DNA of 64,000 bases from Clavaria fumosa (lineage: Eukaryota; Basidiomycota; Agaricomycetes; Agaricales; Clavariaceae). Where the stretch lies: NCBI GenBank assembly GCA_951802425.1, contig OX637801.1:1054001-1118000 (forward strand), read 5' to 3'. The position numbers and the translations under genes were made by a program. A model generated the notes under the pieces. It was not told the DNA's origin. It searched no databases and saw only the letters and a program-made list of their open reading frames with translations. Shown in pieces: positions 1 through 10,460 of this stretch; the stretch's first letter is position 1; each line of letters starts with the position of its first letter.

Positions 1-245
1 TATGCCAAGGGGCTTTCACCCTACCACAAGTTGTGCAAGATTTGCAAAAGTCCAATACAAATCCTCGGAGTTTCGGCCAGGTATAATCCCTGAAGACCAA
101 GGCTGTAGTCTTGGTCCGACCGAAATGTCCGGTGAGCGGGTGATCATGTCTCGCACATAAAACGCGGAGTCGGAGGTCATTGACGTCCAGTACATAAATC
201 CGTCCGTGCTCGCAGAGAAGTCCGTTGTCGTCCATGGACCACTTA
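1..245 (-). pseudogene. Integrase zinc-binding (H2C2) fragment of Ty3/Gypsy pol
   Basis: Reading the minus strand beyond the end of the RT/RNase H frame, a shifted frame gives HDHPLTGHFG followed by CKSCTTCGRVK. This is the His-His-Cys-Cys zinc-binding module that opens retroviral-type integrases. It lies directly downstream of the RNase H domain, as expected for Ty3/Gypsy pol order, but is joined to it by a frameshift near 260-300. The integrase catalytic core would lie off the left edge of the window. The element is therefore inactive as read, or the shift reflects a damaged copy. Confidence 0.75.
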
Positions 246-2096
246 GGGTCCGCGGAGTTCGAGTGGAGGTCTTCTAGGATCGAACAAGAGTCCAGACCGG
301 ATGTCCTCTCGGAGTTGATTATCATCAATCACAAATGACGCGCAGAGTGCAGGTACATAAAGTGACGAAGCTCGGAGAGACGATATCAATTGTTCGCTGG
401 AGAACATCAGTTGGAGGTTTTGTGGATTGACGCAGGCATAGTCGCTATCCCCCTCTTTGGGATAGATGTCCCAACGCCTAGTCAACACATCGGGCTTCAT
501 TCTGAGGCACCTGGGGCGGAATCGGATCACGAAATTGAACTGGGAAAGGAACTCCGACCACCTGGCTTGATGCCGGGTGAGCAGGCGGACTGTGGAGAAG
601 TACTCTAGGTTCTTGTGGTCAGTAACAACGTTGACCGGAATTTCAGAACCTTCGAGATAGTGCCTCCAAGTGGTAAACGCCTCAAATATAGTGAGGAGTT
701 CCTTATCGTGGGTGTCATAGTTCAGTTCGGAGATGCCTAGGGTGTGGGAATGAAAAGCAATAGGATGGACTTCACCGTCGGAGGCGACCATAGAAAGTAT
801 CACAGTGACAGCGTAGTCTGAGGCGTCCATTTCAACTATCAGCAGAGCTCCAGGAATGAAGTGCAAGAGGATCAGAGCCATGGAGAACGCGGTTTTTAGA
901 TAGTCAAATGCAGACTGGCAATTGTCGGACCAATGCCATTCGATGTTTTTATGCGTCAAGTGGTTCATCGGAGTGATGATCTTGGAATAGCCATGGACGA
1001 AGCGGTGGTAGAAATTGGTGAACCCGAGGAAGGACTGGACATCCTTGACCTTCCGCGGAGTCGGCCAATCCTGTATAGTTTTCACTTTAGCCGTGTCCAT
1101 AGAAAGTCCAGACGGAGATAAAACAAATCTGAGATACTCCACGGTTTCAGCGTGAAATTCACACTTAGCCAGGTTCAGGAAGAGACCATGCTTCCGGAGC
1201 CTTCGGAGTACCTCTCGGACATGCTCAACATGTTGTTTTGGATCCTCAGAGTAAATGAGGATGTCGTCAAGGTAGACGACCATGAACGTGTCAAGAAGGT
1301 CAGAGAATATGTCGTTTATAAAGTGCTGGAATGTGGTGGGCGCATTTGTGAGCCTGAAAGGCATCACACACCATTCAAAGGATCCGTATCGGGTGCAGAA
1401 TGCGGTCTTCCATTCATCACCCTCAGCGATATGGACCAGGTGATATGTGTGTCGGAGGTCGAGTTTTGTATAGATTCGGGCTTTTCCTGGAACATCAAGA
1501 AGATCTTTAGTCAGCGGAAGCAGATAACGGTCCTTTTTAGTCAATTTATTGAGACCACAGAAATCAACGCATAATCGGAGCATTCCATTCTTCTTCCAGA
1601 CAAAGAGCACAGGTGCTCCGTGTGGAGAACGGCTCGGACAGATAAATCCGATGCAGAGGTGTTTGTCCAGAAACTTGTGGAGTTCACTGAGTTCAGACTG
1701 CGACAGAGAATAGACTGCACCTGGCAGAGGGGATTGGCCATCCAGCAGGTTGATTTTTAGATCATACGGTCGATGCAGAGCAAGGGTGTCTGCCTTCTTT
1801 TTACTGAAGACATCTGGAAAGTCCCTGTACTCCTCCGGAATGGAGAGGAGATCCCGGGGGGTGGTGTCAGGAACGTTGAACGAAGCGGAGGCCGCACACG
1901 CAGACTTGCTCGACAACGTTATGCCAAAGACTTGGGACCCGGGAAGTCCACAAGCCGTGGCGAATGCAGCAGCATTCACAAAGGAAACCTTGGGTGTCTC
2001 CTGGAGAGACGGAGTAGACGGAAAGGTCAGAGACAGAGTCAAAGACGGAGACAGAAGCAGAGATGGAGACAGAGTCTGGGCTTGGTTCGGAGTCAC
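243..2096 (-). CDS. Ty3/Gypsy reverse transcriptase-RNase H polyprotein segment
   Basis: This 617-residue frame carries a reverse transcriptase with the first catalytic Asp in LDLRHTYHLVHI and the YLDD active site in VVYLDDILIYSED. The RT connection region (QDWPTPRKVKDVQSFLGF) and an RNase H follow, with acidic residues in EMDASDY, DKELL, VTDHKN and KPDVL. The order and motifs are those of Ty3/Gypsy (Metaviridae) elements. The first roughly 90 residues are a low-complexity linker after the protease. The protease lies upstream in another frame, and the integrase zinc finger lies downstream in yet another. All RT and RNase H catalytic residues seem present, so this segment is better preserved than the rest of the copy. 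A fragment with close similarity lies at 12086-12420 on the other strand. Confidence 0.9.
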   Translation of the reverse strand: MTPNQAQTLSPSLLLSPSLTLSLTFPSTPSLQETPKVSFVNAAAFATACGLPGSQVFGITLSSKSACAASASFNVPDTTPRDLLSIPEEYRDFPDVFSKKKADTLALHRPYDLKINLLDGQSPLPGAVYSLSQSELSELHKFLDKHLCIGFICPSRSPHGAPVLFVWKKNGMLRLCVDFCGLNKLTKKDRYLLPLTKDLLDVPGKARIYTKLDLRHTYHLVHIAEGDEWKTAFCTRYGSFEWCVMPFRLTNAPTTFQHFINDIFSDLLDTFMVVYLDDILIYSEDPKQHVEHVREVLRRLRKHGLFLNLAKCEFHAETVEYLRFVLSPSGLSMDTAKVKTIQDWPTPRKVKDVQSFLGFTNFYHRFVHGYSKIITPMNHLTHKNIEWHWSDNCQSAFDYLKTAFSMALILLHFIPGALLIVEMDASDYAVTVILSMVASDGEVHPIAFHSHTLGISELNYDTHDKELLTIFEAFTTWRHYLEGSEIPVNVVTDHKNLEYFSTVRLLTRHQARWSEFLSQFNFVIRFRPRCLRMKPDVLTRRWDIYPKEGDSDYACVNPQNLQLMFSSEQLISSLRASSLYVPALCASFVIDDNQLREDIRSGLLFDPRRPPLELRGP

Positions 2097-2620
2097 TGCA
2101 GACGACGTTTGAACCGGAGTGCACAGAGAGGGACAGAGGTGGACAGAGGGACAGAATGGAGAGTGCTGGCCGGTGCACCCTCCAGATCAGATTTCGGAGA
2201 TTTTTCCTCATTCGTAGATGGTCTGGGCTTTATCTGGCCAGTAGTCCAGTCAACCAGCAGGTTGTTTTGGAACAGCCAATTCATTCCCAAGATCACATCA
2301 CTAGAGGGATGAAGATCGGTAACTACACACAAGACGTCAGTCGGATCCATGGTGGAGAGCTGAATGGATAACCAGACCGCTTCGGTAACCCATACGGAGG
2401 TGGTCCCGTTAATAAAAACGACCTCCCAAGGGGTCACCGGAGTTTTCAGAAGACGGAAATGAGAAGCAAATTTGGCGTCAATGAAACAAAGTTCAGCACC
2501 AGAGTCTATCATTGCTTTGAACAGAGAAGAAATAGAAGGAGAGGAGGCAAGAAGGGAAAGAGAACGATGAAAGGAAGGGGTATTGAGTATAGGTTTAGTA
2601 CGATCAGAGTCGGAGCAGCC
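2093..2620 (-). pseudogene. Retropepsin-like protease segment of the same pol
   Basis: The frame contains FKAMIDSGAELCFIDAKFA, a retropepsin DSG-type active site, and further on VILGMNWL, the second conserved strand of retroviral-type aspartic proteases. A near-identical segment is at 16345-16790 on the plus strand, where DSGA has become DSST. The open frame runs up to 2659, but similarity to the other copy begins only at about 2620. Bases from there upward belong to a different element. The protease therefore has no matching gag in this copy and sits at a chimeric junction. It is out of frame with the RT segment below. Confidence 0.8.
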
Positions 2621-4397
2621 TGATGTAATATTCACTTGGCAACTCATGGGAATTCTCAAGATCTCTGTAGGATGCCTTATTGGCCCTGGCCTTCTGCTTA
2701 TCCAACCAACTCCTGTTCATGTAATAGCTTCTAATGGCTTGTCTGAGTGTACCCCAATCTGCTTCAATCTCTCTTCTCTTTTCAACAGGTAATGACCAAT
2801 ACCAAACTTCAGCAGATCTGGTTAGTCTTTGGGGTACAAGGCTTCCTAGCTGTCTAAAGACAGGGTAGGATCTCTCAGATATCTGTGTGACTCTCTTCAG
2901 CCATTTAGCTAGTGTGTCTGAGTTTCCATCCCACTCAGGTATGTCAGAAGCCTTAAGCGTAGGGTCAAACACATAAGCATAAGGGTCTGCAAGTGGAGTT
3001 GGGTTCCTTTGGGGATTAGGGTCCTCTGGCCTTAAAGGTCCTAAGGGTCCTGGTGGGTCTCTAGGGTCAGGGGGATCCCCTGGCCCTCCTGGGCCTCCTG
3101 GTGCTCTAGAACCTCTAGAGCTCCCTGGTCCAGAGCTTCCTGAAGCGAAGGGTCTTCTTCCTGGTGGCCTCCTGGGTGGCCCATGAGGTGGTTCATGGTC
3201 TGGATCTTCATCTGGGTCTCCTCCTGGAGGGGGTCCTGGGATAGGCTGGTGAACTGGTGGAAGAGGATCCCTTCTAGGAGGAATCCTGGGTGATGAATAG
3301 GTCTGTGATCTGGGCTGTTCTCTCTGAAAATCCTCAGAGTAAGGAGTCCTCTCCTTTCCTTTCCCAGCATACTCAAGTTCTTCCTCCTCTTCCCTCTCAT
3401 AAGTGGTGGTCAAGGGAGAGGGATCTTCTAATGTTCCTCTAGTAAAGGTCACAAACTGAGGAAGGGTGCTAAGATCCTTGAGTCCAGAAGTGAAGTCTGG
3501 AAAATGCATGGACTCTCTGATATCTTTCTGCAGAGTCCTGGAAGGTCCTGCAACCTGAGAGACAGAAAGGGGAATAGGGTCTGATGGAGTCTTGCCTCCA
3601 GTGATCTTCTGGTAAACCCCAGAGCCTTCAGGGGTTGGTGGTGGTTTCTTCTTCAACTCTTGCCACATCTTTTCCTCACTAGTTTCTTTCTTAGATCCAA
3701 CCTCACCTAGGATTTGATCCATGGTGGCCAAGAAACTTTCCACTTCATCAGCAAATGCACAACCTAGCACTTCATAGTCATTGGCAGACAAGAGTACCAT
3801 GTGGCTCCCTCCCCTTCCAATCATGGGGAGAGAGGGAATGCCCATCTCAGTGTCTAGGTTTGCTTCCATAGCCCTCTTCTTCAACACAGCCAAAGCCTCC
3901 TTCAAAGATTTGTACTTGTTATGATCCAAGAAGTACCCTCTCTCTGGTACCAACCAAATCTTCCTAAACAACTCCTTCAACAGGTCCAACTCTCTGATGT
4001 ACCTCTTTGCCACAGCTCTGCTCATCCTAGCATAACCAACTCTTCTCTGGAGATAATGTTCTCCAAGCACAGCTCCTTCATTCCTCCTTCCAACATGATC
4101 TTGTGATAGATCTCTCCTATGAAACAAAGTTGGGAGTAGACCAGGGTAACTCTGAGCACTGGTCAGGTCTTGCCTCTCCAACTTCATAGGTCCAGCCACT
4201 TCTGACAGGAAGGGTACTGCCCCTAGAAGTAGACTTCTAGGATCCTCAACAACTCCAGTAATGGGTGTCACTGAGATGCGAGGGGTGGGATCCCCTTCCT
4301 CTACCCTGGGTTCAACAACCTCAGGCAGTCCAGAAGTGGGAGGAAGACCTTCAGGGGTACTAGGTCTAATGTCCTCTGCAGTCATAATAGCTGACAT
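2621..4397 (-). CDS. Gag-like protein of a second LTR element (truncated at its C-terminus)
   Basis: An open frame of nearly 600 residues starts with MSAIMTAEDIRPSTPEG. It has an acidic, Pro/Arg-rich central region (about residues 330-490, many PP, GP and DP repeats). The C-terminal part, with WYWSLPVEKRREIEADWG and RQAIRSYYMNRSWLDKQKAR, resembles the capsid-like gag domain of agaricomycete LTR elements. The family assignment is by pattern only. The protein stops shortly after PSEYYIR because the sequence switches at about 2620 into the protease region of another element, and the in-frame stop at 2604 is in that foreign DNA. The ORF is intact for almost 1.8 kb yet I count only about three CpG dinucleotides in it. 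Zinc knuckle and pol are missing. A primer-binding-like site and a candidate LTR lie upstream at 4747-5656. Confidence 0.65.
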
Positions 4398-4746
4398 CCT
4401 TCTATGCTTTCAAACACAACAATCAACCTTCAGCTCAATAGGCTATAGATCTCCTGTTAATGAACAACAACTTCTACCAATTGCTATGGGATTTAATACC
4501 ACAAGGGTTCTCAGGGAGCAGCAGTACAGTCAGGCTGAACACAGTTGACAATAGTGACTAGCTTATGAAAGCAGAGCAGGGTGAGTGCACTGTATGCAAG
4601 CAAGAAAATTGCAGTGCTGGGAGCAGGGCAATCCTGGGGGGCTCCTGGGGCATAAGGCTGGCCCTTATATCCCTTTTGCCTCCTAGGTTGTCCTTATTTG
4701 GACATCTCCTAGTATGGGTTTCCTGTAATTAAAATAATAATAATAT
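4398..4746 (-). other. Untranslated leader of the gag-like element
   Basis: This interval between the gag-like ATG and the candidate primer-binding site has no convincing ORF on either strand. It is CpG-poor like the ORF and contains short A/T runs (aataataataata near 4730). It is best read as the 5' leader of the element. Confidence 0.45.
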
Positions 4747-4766
4747 GATCCCACAGTGTCCACCAA
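4747..4766 (-). other. Candidate primer-binding site
   Basis: On the minus strand, TTGGTGGACACTGTGGGATC follows immediately after a CATAACA end. A TTGGTG-type start just inside the 5' LTR is typical of tRNA-primed fungal LTR retrotransposons. The assignment rests on position and this short match. The tRNA was not identified. Confidence 0.45.
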
Positions 4767-5656
4767 TGTTATGGTTCTGGTACTGGGTGCAGTCAGAAAT
4801 GAGTCACTGAGAGTCATAATGACTCAGACAGGTCCTCAATTCCTCATGCAGTTGGTCTACAGGACTAGTAGATCCTCCAGTTCCATACCTTCCTGCTAAC
4901 AGTATTGGAACCAACACTGCTAGCAAGGCATTGCTTTGGGCAGATATTATTATTATTAGTAACCTAAGTCACAACATCCCATGGGCTTAGCCATTGATCC
5001 CCCATAGTCTGCCTCAACCTGGTATCACTCCACAGGCTGATACTATGGCTCAATGACTGACCACTCCATAGGTATTGTACACTTAAGCCAAATCAACATA
5101 GATAGGTCAAAAATAGAATGGTAAATAACTAGCTAACCAGTGAAGGGAAAATTAAGCTAAAGAGTTCATGAGACTCTCCTGGCTTTGTAGACCATTCTAG
5201 CTCTATAAACCTTCTCTCAATTCTCAATACTTGGCTAGTTATTCACTACTTACTCTGATGAATACATTGATACATTGTACAGTAGAGTACCTTGTACCCT
5301 ATACCAAAATATTCATATCTCATTCAATACTTACCGCGCCGAGGGGAGCCGGCACAGGGCGGCTCGTTCGAAGCCTGGGTACCTTTGGGTACCCAGATCA
5401 TTTGACTAGACTAAGTCCTTAGTCGGTAGACACTACATTTAGCTTAACTAGACCCTGTCCTTAGTTTAGCTAAATATGTCCTTAGCTCTATGGGGAGCTA
5501 GACTCAGACTTAGTCCTCTTAGAGGATAGTGTAATCGATGTATGGGTAGGTAAAGATGCCTGGAACGCGGAGTTCCGTCGGCTATTTATACTCAAATTCG
5601 TGTACCTACTACATTCGGAAGAATACAACATGGCTCCTTAAGTAGTAATCCTAACA
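4767..5656 (-). repeat. Candidate 5' LTR of the gag-like element
   Basis: Read on the minus strand this 890-bp block begins TGTTAGGATTAC and ends ACCATAACA, giving the TG...CA ends expected of an LTR. The likely primer-binding site abuts its inner edge. No second copy is present in the window, so the outer boundary is a judgement, and the matching 3' LTR seems to have been lost with pol at the chimeric junction. The part below about 5330 is nearly CpG-free while the part above is CpG-rich (ccgcgccgaggggagccgg at 5335). The block may therefore be composite. Confidence 0.4.
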
Positions 5657-6689
5657 TACCGTTTAAGGACTCTAAATTAAGGTGAATTCAGTGGCTTTAC
5701 ATATCAGGTAAGATCATAATTTTATCTTATCTCCTCGTTGAGATATTTTGTCTCGAACATTCCAGCTTATCTAAAAATAATCATATTGAGTCATACTGAC
5801 TCAATATCGGCGATCTAACGCCAGGAGAATGCGGGGAAACACCCCGCAGTCTCTCCGATCATTTCCGCGGCTCCCTGGACACTTCTAGACCCCAATCGCG
5901 ACCTTATCTCATTCTCACCTCATTTAGTCTTATCTGTCTCATTCTGCAATAGCACAGAATTACTAATAGAACATGACTCATGCTCTACTAGACCCCATTC
6001 TAGTCCTAGTTGAGCTTAGCCAAGTTTCCAGGCCAAGATAACACAAAGGGAGGACTGCGCATCCAATGGACAAAGGTCGCGAAGTGTGCATCCTTCACCT
6101 GGGAGGAGTACTCCTAATTAGGCAAAGTGGGCGGTGATGGCATCAGTGCCAACCGCTTCCCACGCCCCAACTTGGTCACTGTGGGAATGTCATCACCTCT
6201 CTGGGTTCCGATCGCCCGATCGAGGCCCCGATCACAATCACTTGGCCCCACAACACCAGAATGGTGCCAAACTCGCACCAGTGAGTTCGCGACCTTGTAG
6301 CCTAGCCGCAAAAGCTCTGCACCTCTCGTAAACTCGCGCATATGACCTTACGAACCCTGCCGACATTTCTGTCCGTTCATAATTTCATATTTCCTATCTC
6401 CCTTGGTGTTATTTCGATGTCTACTCAGATGAGGCCCAGAGCAATGTTTCTTAGTTTAAGGAATGAAAAACTGTTGTTTCCTTTTGCAACTCTTGGAATA
6501 AGGGTTATCAGTGAATGGAAATTGAACAGTATTAACCGCATCTCTGTGCGATTCTTAGTTCTCGCCGTAGAGCCTCATCTTTCTCTGAGTGTAGATTCCC
6601 AGTACTTTTACTTTAAACACCAAATCAAAAGTGGTTTCCATAACTATTGGTACATAGGCATGTGTGGATAGGGCAGTAGGCATATTAGG
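5657..6689. other. Gene-free interval, probable transposon debris
   Basis: There is no ORF with recognisable similarity on either strand. The interval includes pieces such as gagaatgcggggaaacaccccgcag near 5825 (a short inverted repeat, gcgggg/ccccgc) and an A/T-rich stretch around 5700-5800. It lies between the outer end of one element and the truncated gag of the next. Confidence 0.4.
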
Positions 6690-7283
6690 CTAATGAGACG
6701 CATAACTGGAGGGCCCTGGACAAGGAGGAAGCCTAGACATGAGAAGGTAAGCATACAATATCCTAACAGTCTCTGGCATTGGCGAAACACCATAGACCTT
6801 TCCCACTAGCCTCCTGCTCAGATTCGACTCCAGCCAATGGACCAGGATGTCCGAATCGGCCACTTCTGTCATCCCCGCTCTTCGGAACATCGTTTCGAAC
6901 TTTGCGAAGAACTCAGGTGCCGTCATGACACCCTGTTTCAACCTCGCAATGTCCGCAAGGGCAGTTGCACGGTCGTTCAGGTCATCGAACGCTCGCTTCA
7001 TCTCTTCCACAAATTCTGCCCAGGTTCCAACCTTGTTGTTACCCAGGATTTCCTCTCCCTTCACATTTGCCCATTCTGTGGCAAACCCCTCGCCAGTAAT
7101 TTTGCTGAGGGTGTAGAGGACCTTTGCCAGGTCTGTGGCATAGATTATCGGATTCGCCATAAACAGGAGGCGGAGCGACCAGAGGAATGTACGGAAATTT
7201 CTTTTTTGCCCATCGAATGGGGCGACGACTAAATCCAGCCTCGTGGCGTGGACTTCAGGCGGGGCAACATGGTCAGCCATCAC
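6690..7283 (-). CDS. Gag capsid-like protein of LTR element C, truncated
   Basis: A 197-residue frame begins MMADHVAPPEVHATRLDLVV. It contains PFDGQKRNFRTFLWSLRL, WAEFVEEMKRAFDDL, RLKQGVMTAPEFFAKFE and SDILVHWLESNL, the capsid-like gag pattern of chromovirus-type Ty3/Gypsy elements. A close paralogue lies at 17684-18592. Compared with that copy the similarity stops near PETVRILYAY, so the C-terminus is replaced by unrelated residues and the zinc knuckle is lost. A leader of about 170 bp separates the start from the LTR at 7454-8238, so this is the 5' end of an element with its pol deleted. Confidence 0.7.
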   Translation of the reverse strand: MMADHVAPPEVHATRLDLVVAPFDGQKRNFRTFLWSLRLLFMANPIIYATDLAKVLYTLSKITGEGFATEWANVKGEEILGNNKVGTWAEFVEEMKRAFDDLNDRATALADIARLKQGVMTAPEFFAKFETMFRRAGMTEVADSDILVHWLESNLSRRLVGKVYGVSPMPETVRILYAYLLMSRLPPCPGPSSYASH

Positions 7284-7453
7284 AGACCCTGGTGGTGGTG
7301 ATGGGGTTTCGGGGACGTCGGTAACGGGGGAATCGGGGGGGAGCTGGGCTCGACCCAGTCTCGGACGCAGACGCTGTAAATAGAATTCCGGGCCTTGGGC
7401 ACTCAGGATTTCTTCGATCTCTTAGCAGTCCTGTCCTCTCAGGCTGCTCTCTA

Positions 7454-8238
7454 TGTATCTAGGTACTTATAGAACTCTTATTCTATAAAACTTGTTGCTA
7501 GCGTGGGGCCCGAATGGTGTCCCAGGTGGTCACTCCACAACTCCTAGTGAGTTGCCCGTGTGCCCTTCTGACAATGGTCACAGAGCAAGGGCCCTGTCCA
7601 CTGGACCAGGAAACTACAGAAAAACTATGTATAGGGCCTTTCCGTGCCCTGTACACTACATGATTCACTGGTACGTAGCTGTAAAGCAAAGTTCCAGGCC
7701 TTTGGCACTCAGTGTCTCTTGGGGAGGGTCACAGTAGACTTCCTCCGGGTCTGGTCACGTGTATCTACACACAGTAAAAATTTCACACAGTTCTGTTGCA
7801 CACTGTGGGCAGGGTAAAGAGAAAGAGGATGAGGGGGATAAGCTGTCACAGAGTGTGACAGTTTGAGATAGGGGTCCAGGCTAGCCAGGTTAGGGCACGG
7901 GGCTAGGGCGGACAGGGGTTGATGTTAGTATTGTGTCAGACTTAGTCTCACGGTTCACACAACTTAACGTAAGGTTGATGATGACGATACTAACATAAGG
8001 GGAAAAGAGTACAAGTAAGAAAACGACGAGGTATATATAGCGAACGGTTCGGGAGTTGCCGGCATTCCCACGCTCGGACCCCGTGCGTCACGTGATGCGT
8101 CCAGGCCCAGGTCACGTGATTTTCCCATTATGTAATCCACCACCCATTCGGGTCACGTGACTCGTCCGCAAACGTCCCGCAACTCTTTCGCGATCCTTTC
8201 TTGGCCTTTCCGACCTGCTTATGTAAGTGATCCTGACA
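7454..8238 (-). repeat. 5' LTR of element C
   Basis: On the minus strand it begins TGTCAGGATCACTTACATAAGC, and it is highly similar along its length to 62602-63384 on the plus strand. It contains a tatatata box near 8031 and four CACGTG hexamers (7756, 8089, 8113, 8154), most inside the palindrome TCACGTGA. The inner end is uncertain. The pairwise match ends at GATACA only because the other copy is interrupted there by a Tc1/mariner end, so the true LTR may extend further, to about 7430. Confidence 0.8.
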
Positions 8239-8400
8239 CATATATAAAGTCTTGCATGTACTTACAGTACTCTAGACTTGATATTGATGCACATTGGTTT
8301 AAGCTTGAGGCTATTATGCCCTTTGAGCTTGGAACCACTGTGATTGATAGGTCTTGTCTTGCTTGGTGACCTTGACAACACCAAGACCACTCTGCTTCTC
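8230..8400 (-). repeat. Dispersed repeat, copy 1 (pair with 14165-14335)
   Basis: The reverse complement of this interval aligns with 14165-14335: both have GCAGAGTGG(G)TCTTGGTG, then CAAG(T/C)GAGACAAG or a close variant, TATCAATC, AAGCTTAAACCAAT, TGCATCAATATCAAGTCT and AGTACATG. The copies differ by substitutions and small gaps. It is probably part of an older LTR or MITE into which element C inserted. Confidence 0.6.
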
Positions 8401-9380
8401 TCTAACTTGCCCACTCTTGTTGTCACTGCCCCCCCATGTCCATTTTTGGCCCTGCTTCAATGACTTGCCACTCAGCGCGTTACACGAGCGCTTTTGCCAC
8501 ACACATTGGTTGCACAATGTCTCTGCGACCCTGACACACCACACCTCTGCGAATGCACAGCATTCGCAGACGTGGTCCTGCAAGACCAACACCTTATCCT
8601 ACAAAATACTACATAGAGTTTTTTGTTCTTTTGCTAAATTTACTCACCTTTCCATCCACCAACATCTGCCTGTCCCACTGTGTGCACGTCTTGAGGAAAC
8701 TGAAGCAGGCATAATGGTACCCCTCCATGTCCACCTCCTCAATTTCTGCCTCGCCTGCATTGCATGCCATCTCATCTTGCTGTCGCCAGATTTCTTCACT
8801 CCACCTATGCTCCCCTGGTGTGGGGGCGTGGGTGGCTGCCGCCACTGCCTCCGCCTCCTCCTCACATCACACATCTTCCTCACGCTCCTCCTCCCTCCGC
8901 ATTTCCTCCACCTCTTCCTCCTGACAGGCCTGCTCTACCTCCGCTGCCCACTCCACACATGCATCATCAACCTTCTTCAAAAAATTGTGGGCGTTGATGA
9001 TTGCCCGCTCCGCCGCCTCCAACTGCCCCTCAGACTCAACAACATCCCCCTCCGCTGTGGCAAATGCCATATACTGCTTGCAGCGGTCCTATGGCAGCAC
9101 TGTCGTATCTGCATTAGGGCCAAGGAGTTGGACAACTTACCACCAATGGTTGGGCATTGTCCACCCACACCCACAACTCCCTCACTTCCCTCACTGCCTC
9201 GAACTCCACCTGCAGGTCCACTTGGGGGGGAGGGACCTCTCTGCCATTAGCAAGTGCCAGTTTTGGAACTTGGCAACAATTTCACATAGTAGGGGTAGGA
9301 GAGGGTGGAGGGTAGGTGTCATGATGTTGCGATAGAACAGAGGGAGGCGCGACCTTAAAAAAATGAGCACCACCACGAGT
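8401..9380 (-). other. Possible decayed protein-coding region with a cysteine cluster
   Basis: Several minus-strand frames here look protein-like rather than random. One is an acidic Glu-rich stretch (EEEVEEMRREEEREEDV). Another is a short Cys-rich motif with CECC followed by CNQCVWQKRSC (8460-8580), reminiscent of the Cys-x2-Cys...Cys clusters seen in repetitive hypothetical proteins of agaricomycetes. The frames do not join cleanly, so this is either a spliced gene I cannot resolve or a pseudogene. No function can be assigned. The plus-strand ORF of 298 residues over the same DNA looks like an antisense shadow. Confidence 0.25.
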
Positions 9381-10109
9381 CAATGGAACCATGTGACCAT
9401 CATGTATGGGCCTGCCCCGCAGGAGCTCAGCTCCTAGGGAGGAGGTACTGTCATGACCCAACACACCCCATCACAGGCCGCCCAACGCGTCCTCACACTC
9501 GACGACCTCCTGACTCAATTCCACCACTCAATGATCGCTCCAAACCTACAATCAGCAATTCTGCATGTGGACCGTAATTCCAATGGACTCCATGCACTTC
9601 ACTGTTGTTCGGCTGACATTGGGGAAGCTTGGGAATGAGTGGAGTCGGTTTAGGGCTTGCAGGGTGGCCTCTAGACGAGCTAGTGAAGGTCCCTTGATGA
9701 TATTAGACTTTGGGGTTTGGATATGGTGGCTGAAACATGTTTCCAGGCAATTTCTTAGTATTTGTTTTATAACTTCTTCTTTGCAGGATTTCTTCGATAC
9801 CATCCCATTTTAGATACTTACTTACTATATAATCCTTGAAGCTGTAGTAAATACTACAGCATATGACATAAACTCAATTACCCACTTATGTGCAAGGATT
9901 GCTGTTGAGAGCTGCCTTAGGTACTTGACTGGGCATCACATAGCAGCCACCCTCTCATGCAGTCTCTGGGTCAAAACCTCCCCTTGTATCATCCCGCTGC
10001 CTCCTGCCCTCTCCTGCCATGCCCATGCCCCTTCCCATCAATGTGGCTTGCATGCAGAATTCCTGCCCACCATCATAATTGCTGCTATGCCCCTCCTTGC
10101 TGTCATTTA
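9381..10109. other. Gene-free interval
   Basis: Only short, overlapping and unrecognised ORFs occur on both strands. The sequence contains gtcatgaccc near 9452, like the start of other repeat units in the window (13068, 17188), so it is likely more retroelement debris. Nothing further can be supported. Confidence 0.35.
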
Positions 10110-10460
10110 TACTTGTATTTAGGTGGAATTGACCTACTCTTGACAGCAAGTAATGCTGGTAGTGCTTGTGGTGTCGTAGTGCCAGTGGTGCTGGTAGCAC
10201 AAGTGGTATCAGTAGTGCTGGTCGTAGCAGTAGCACTGGTGACACTGGTAGTGCTGGTGGTGCCATGTGGCAAGTCACATGCCAAATGAAATGCTCAGTC
10301 CCAGAAGGTTGTGAAGATGGTAGATGAAGCATAGAAAGGGAAAAGGACAAGTTGAAAGAGAAGAGATGTTGCTGAGAAGGTTGTGAGTGGTTGCAATGGT
10401 GTCAAGAAGTAGGTTGTGGAAGGCAATGACTTTGCTGACTGACAGGGATATAGTGGGACT
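10110..10460 (+). repeat. Minisatellite-bearing repeat, copy 1
   Basis: From 10145 to 10265 the sequence is an irregular tandem array of a 9-12 bp agtgctggt-type unit. It is followed by cagtcccagaaggttgtgaag and a single unit of a roughly 65-bp repeat, then gaaggcaatgactttgctgac. The same blocks occur at 13730-14075 and 14735-14800. There the short array is not expanded but the 65-bp unit is tandemly repeated. Where the other copy has gtcacgtgcc this one has gtcacatgcc, a CpG to CpA change. Confidence 0.6.

Noticed and set aside
8354..9250. ORF of 298 residues, plus strand
   Set aside because: It is mostly Leu/Pro/His/Cys from CT-rich DNA; the minus strand looks more protein-like.
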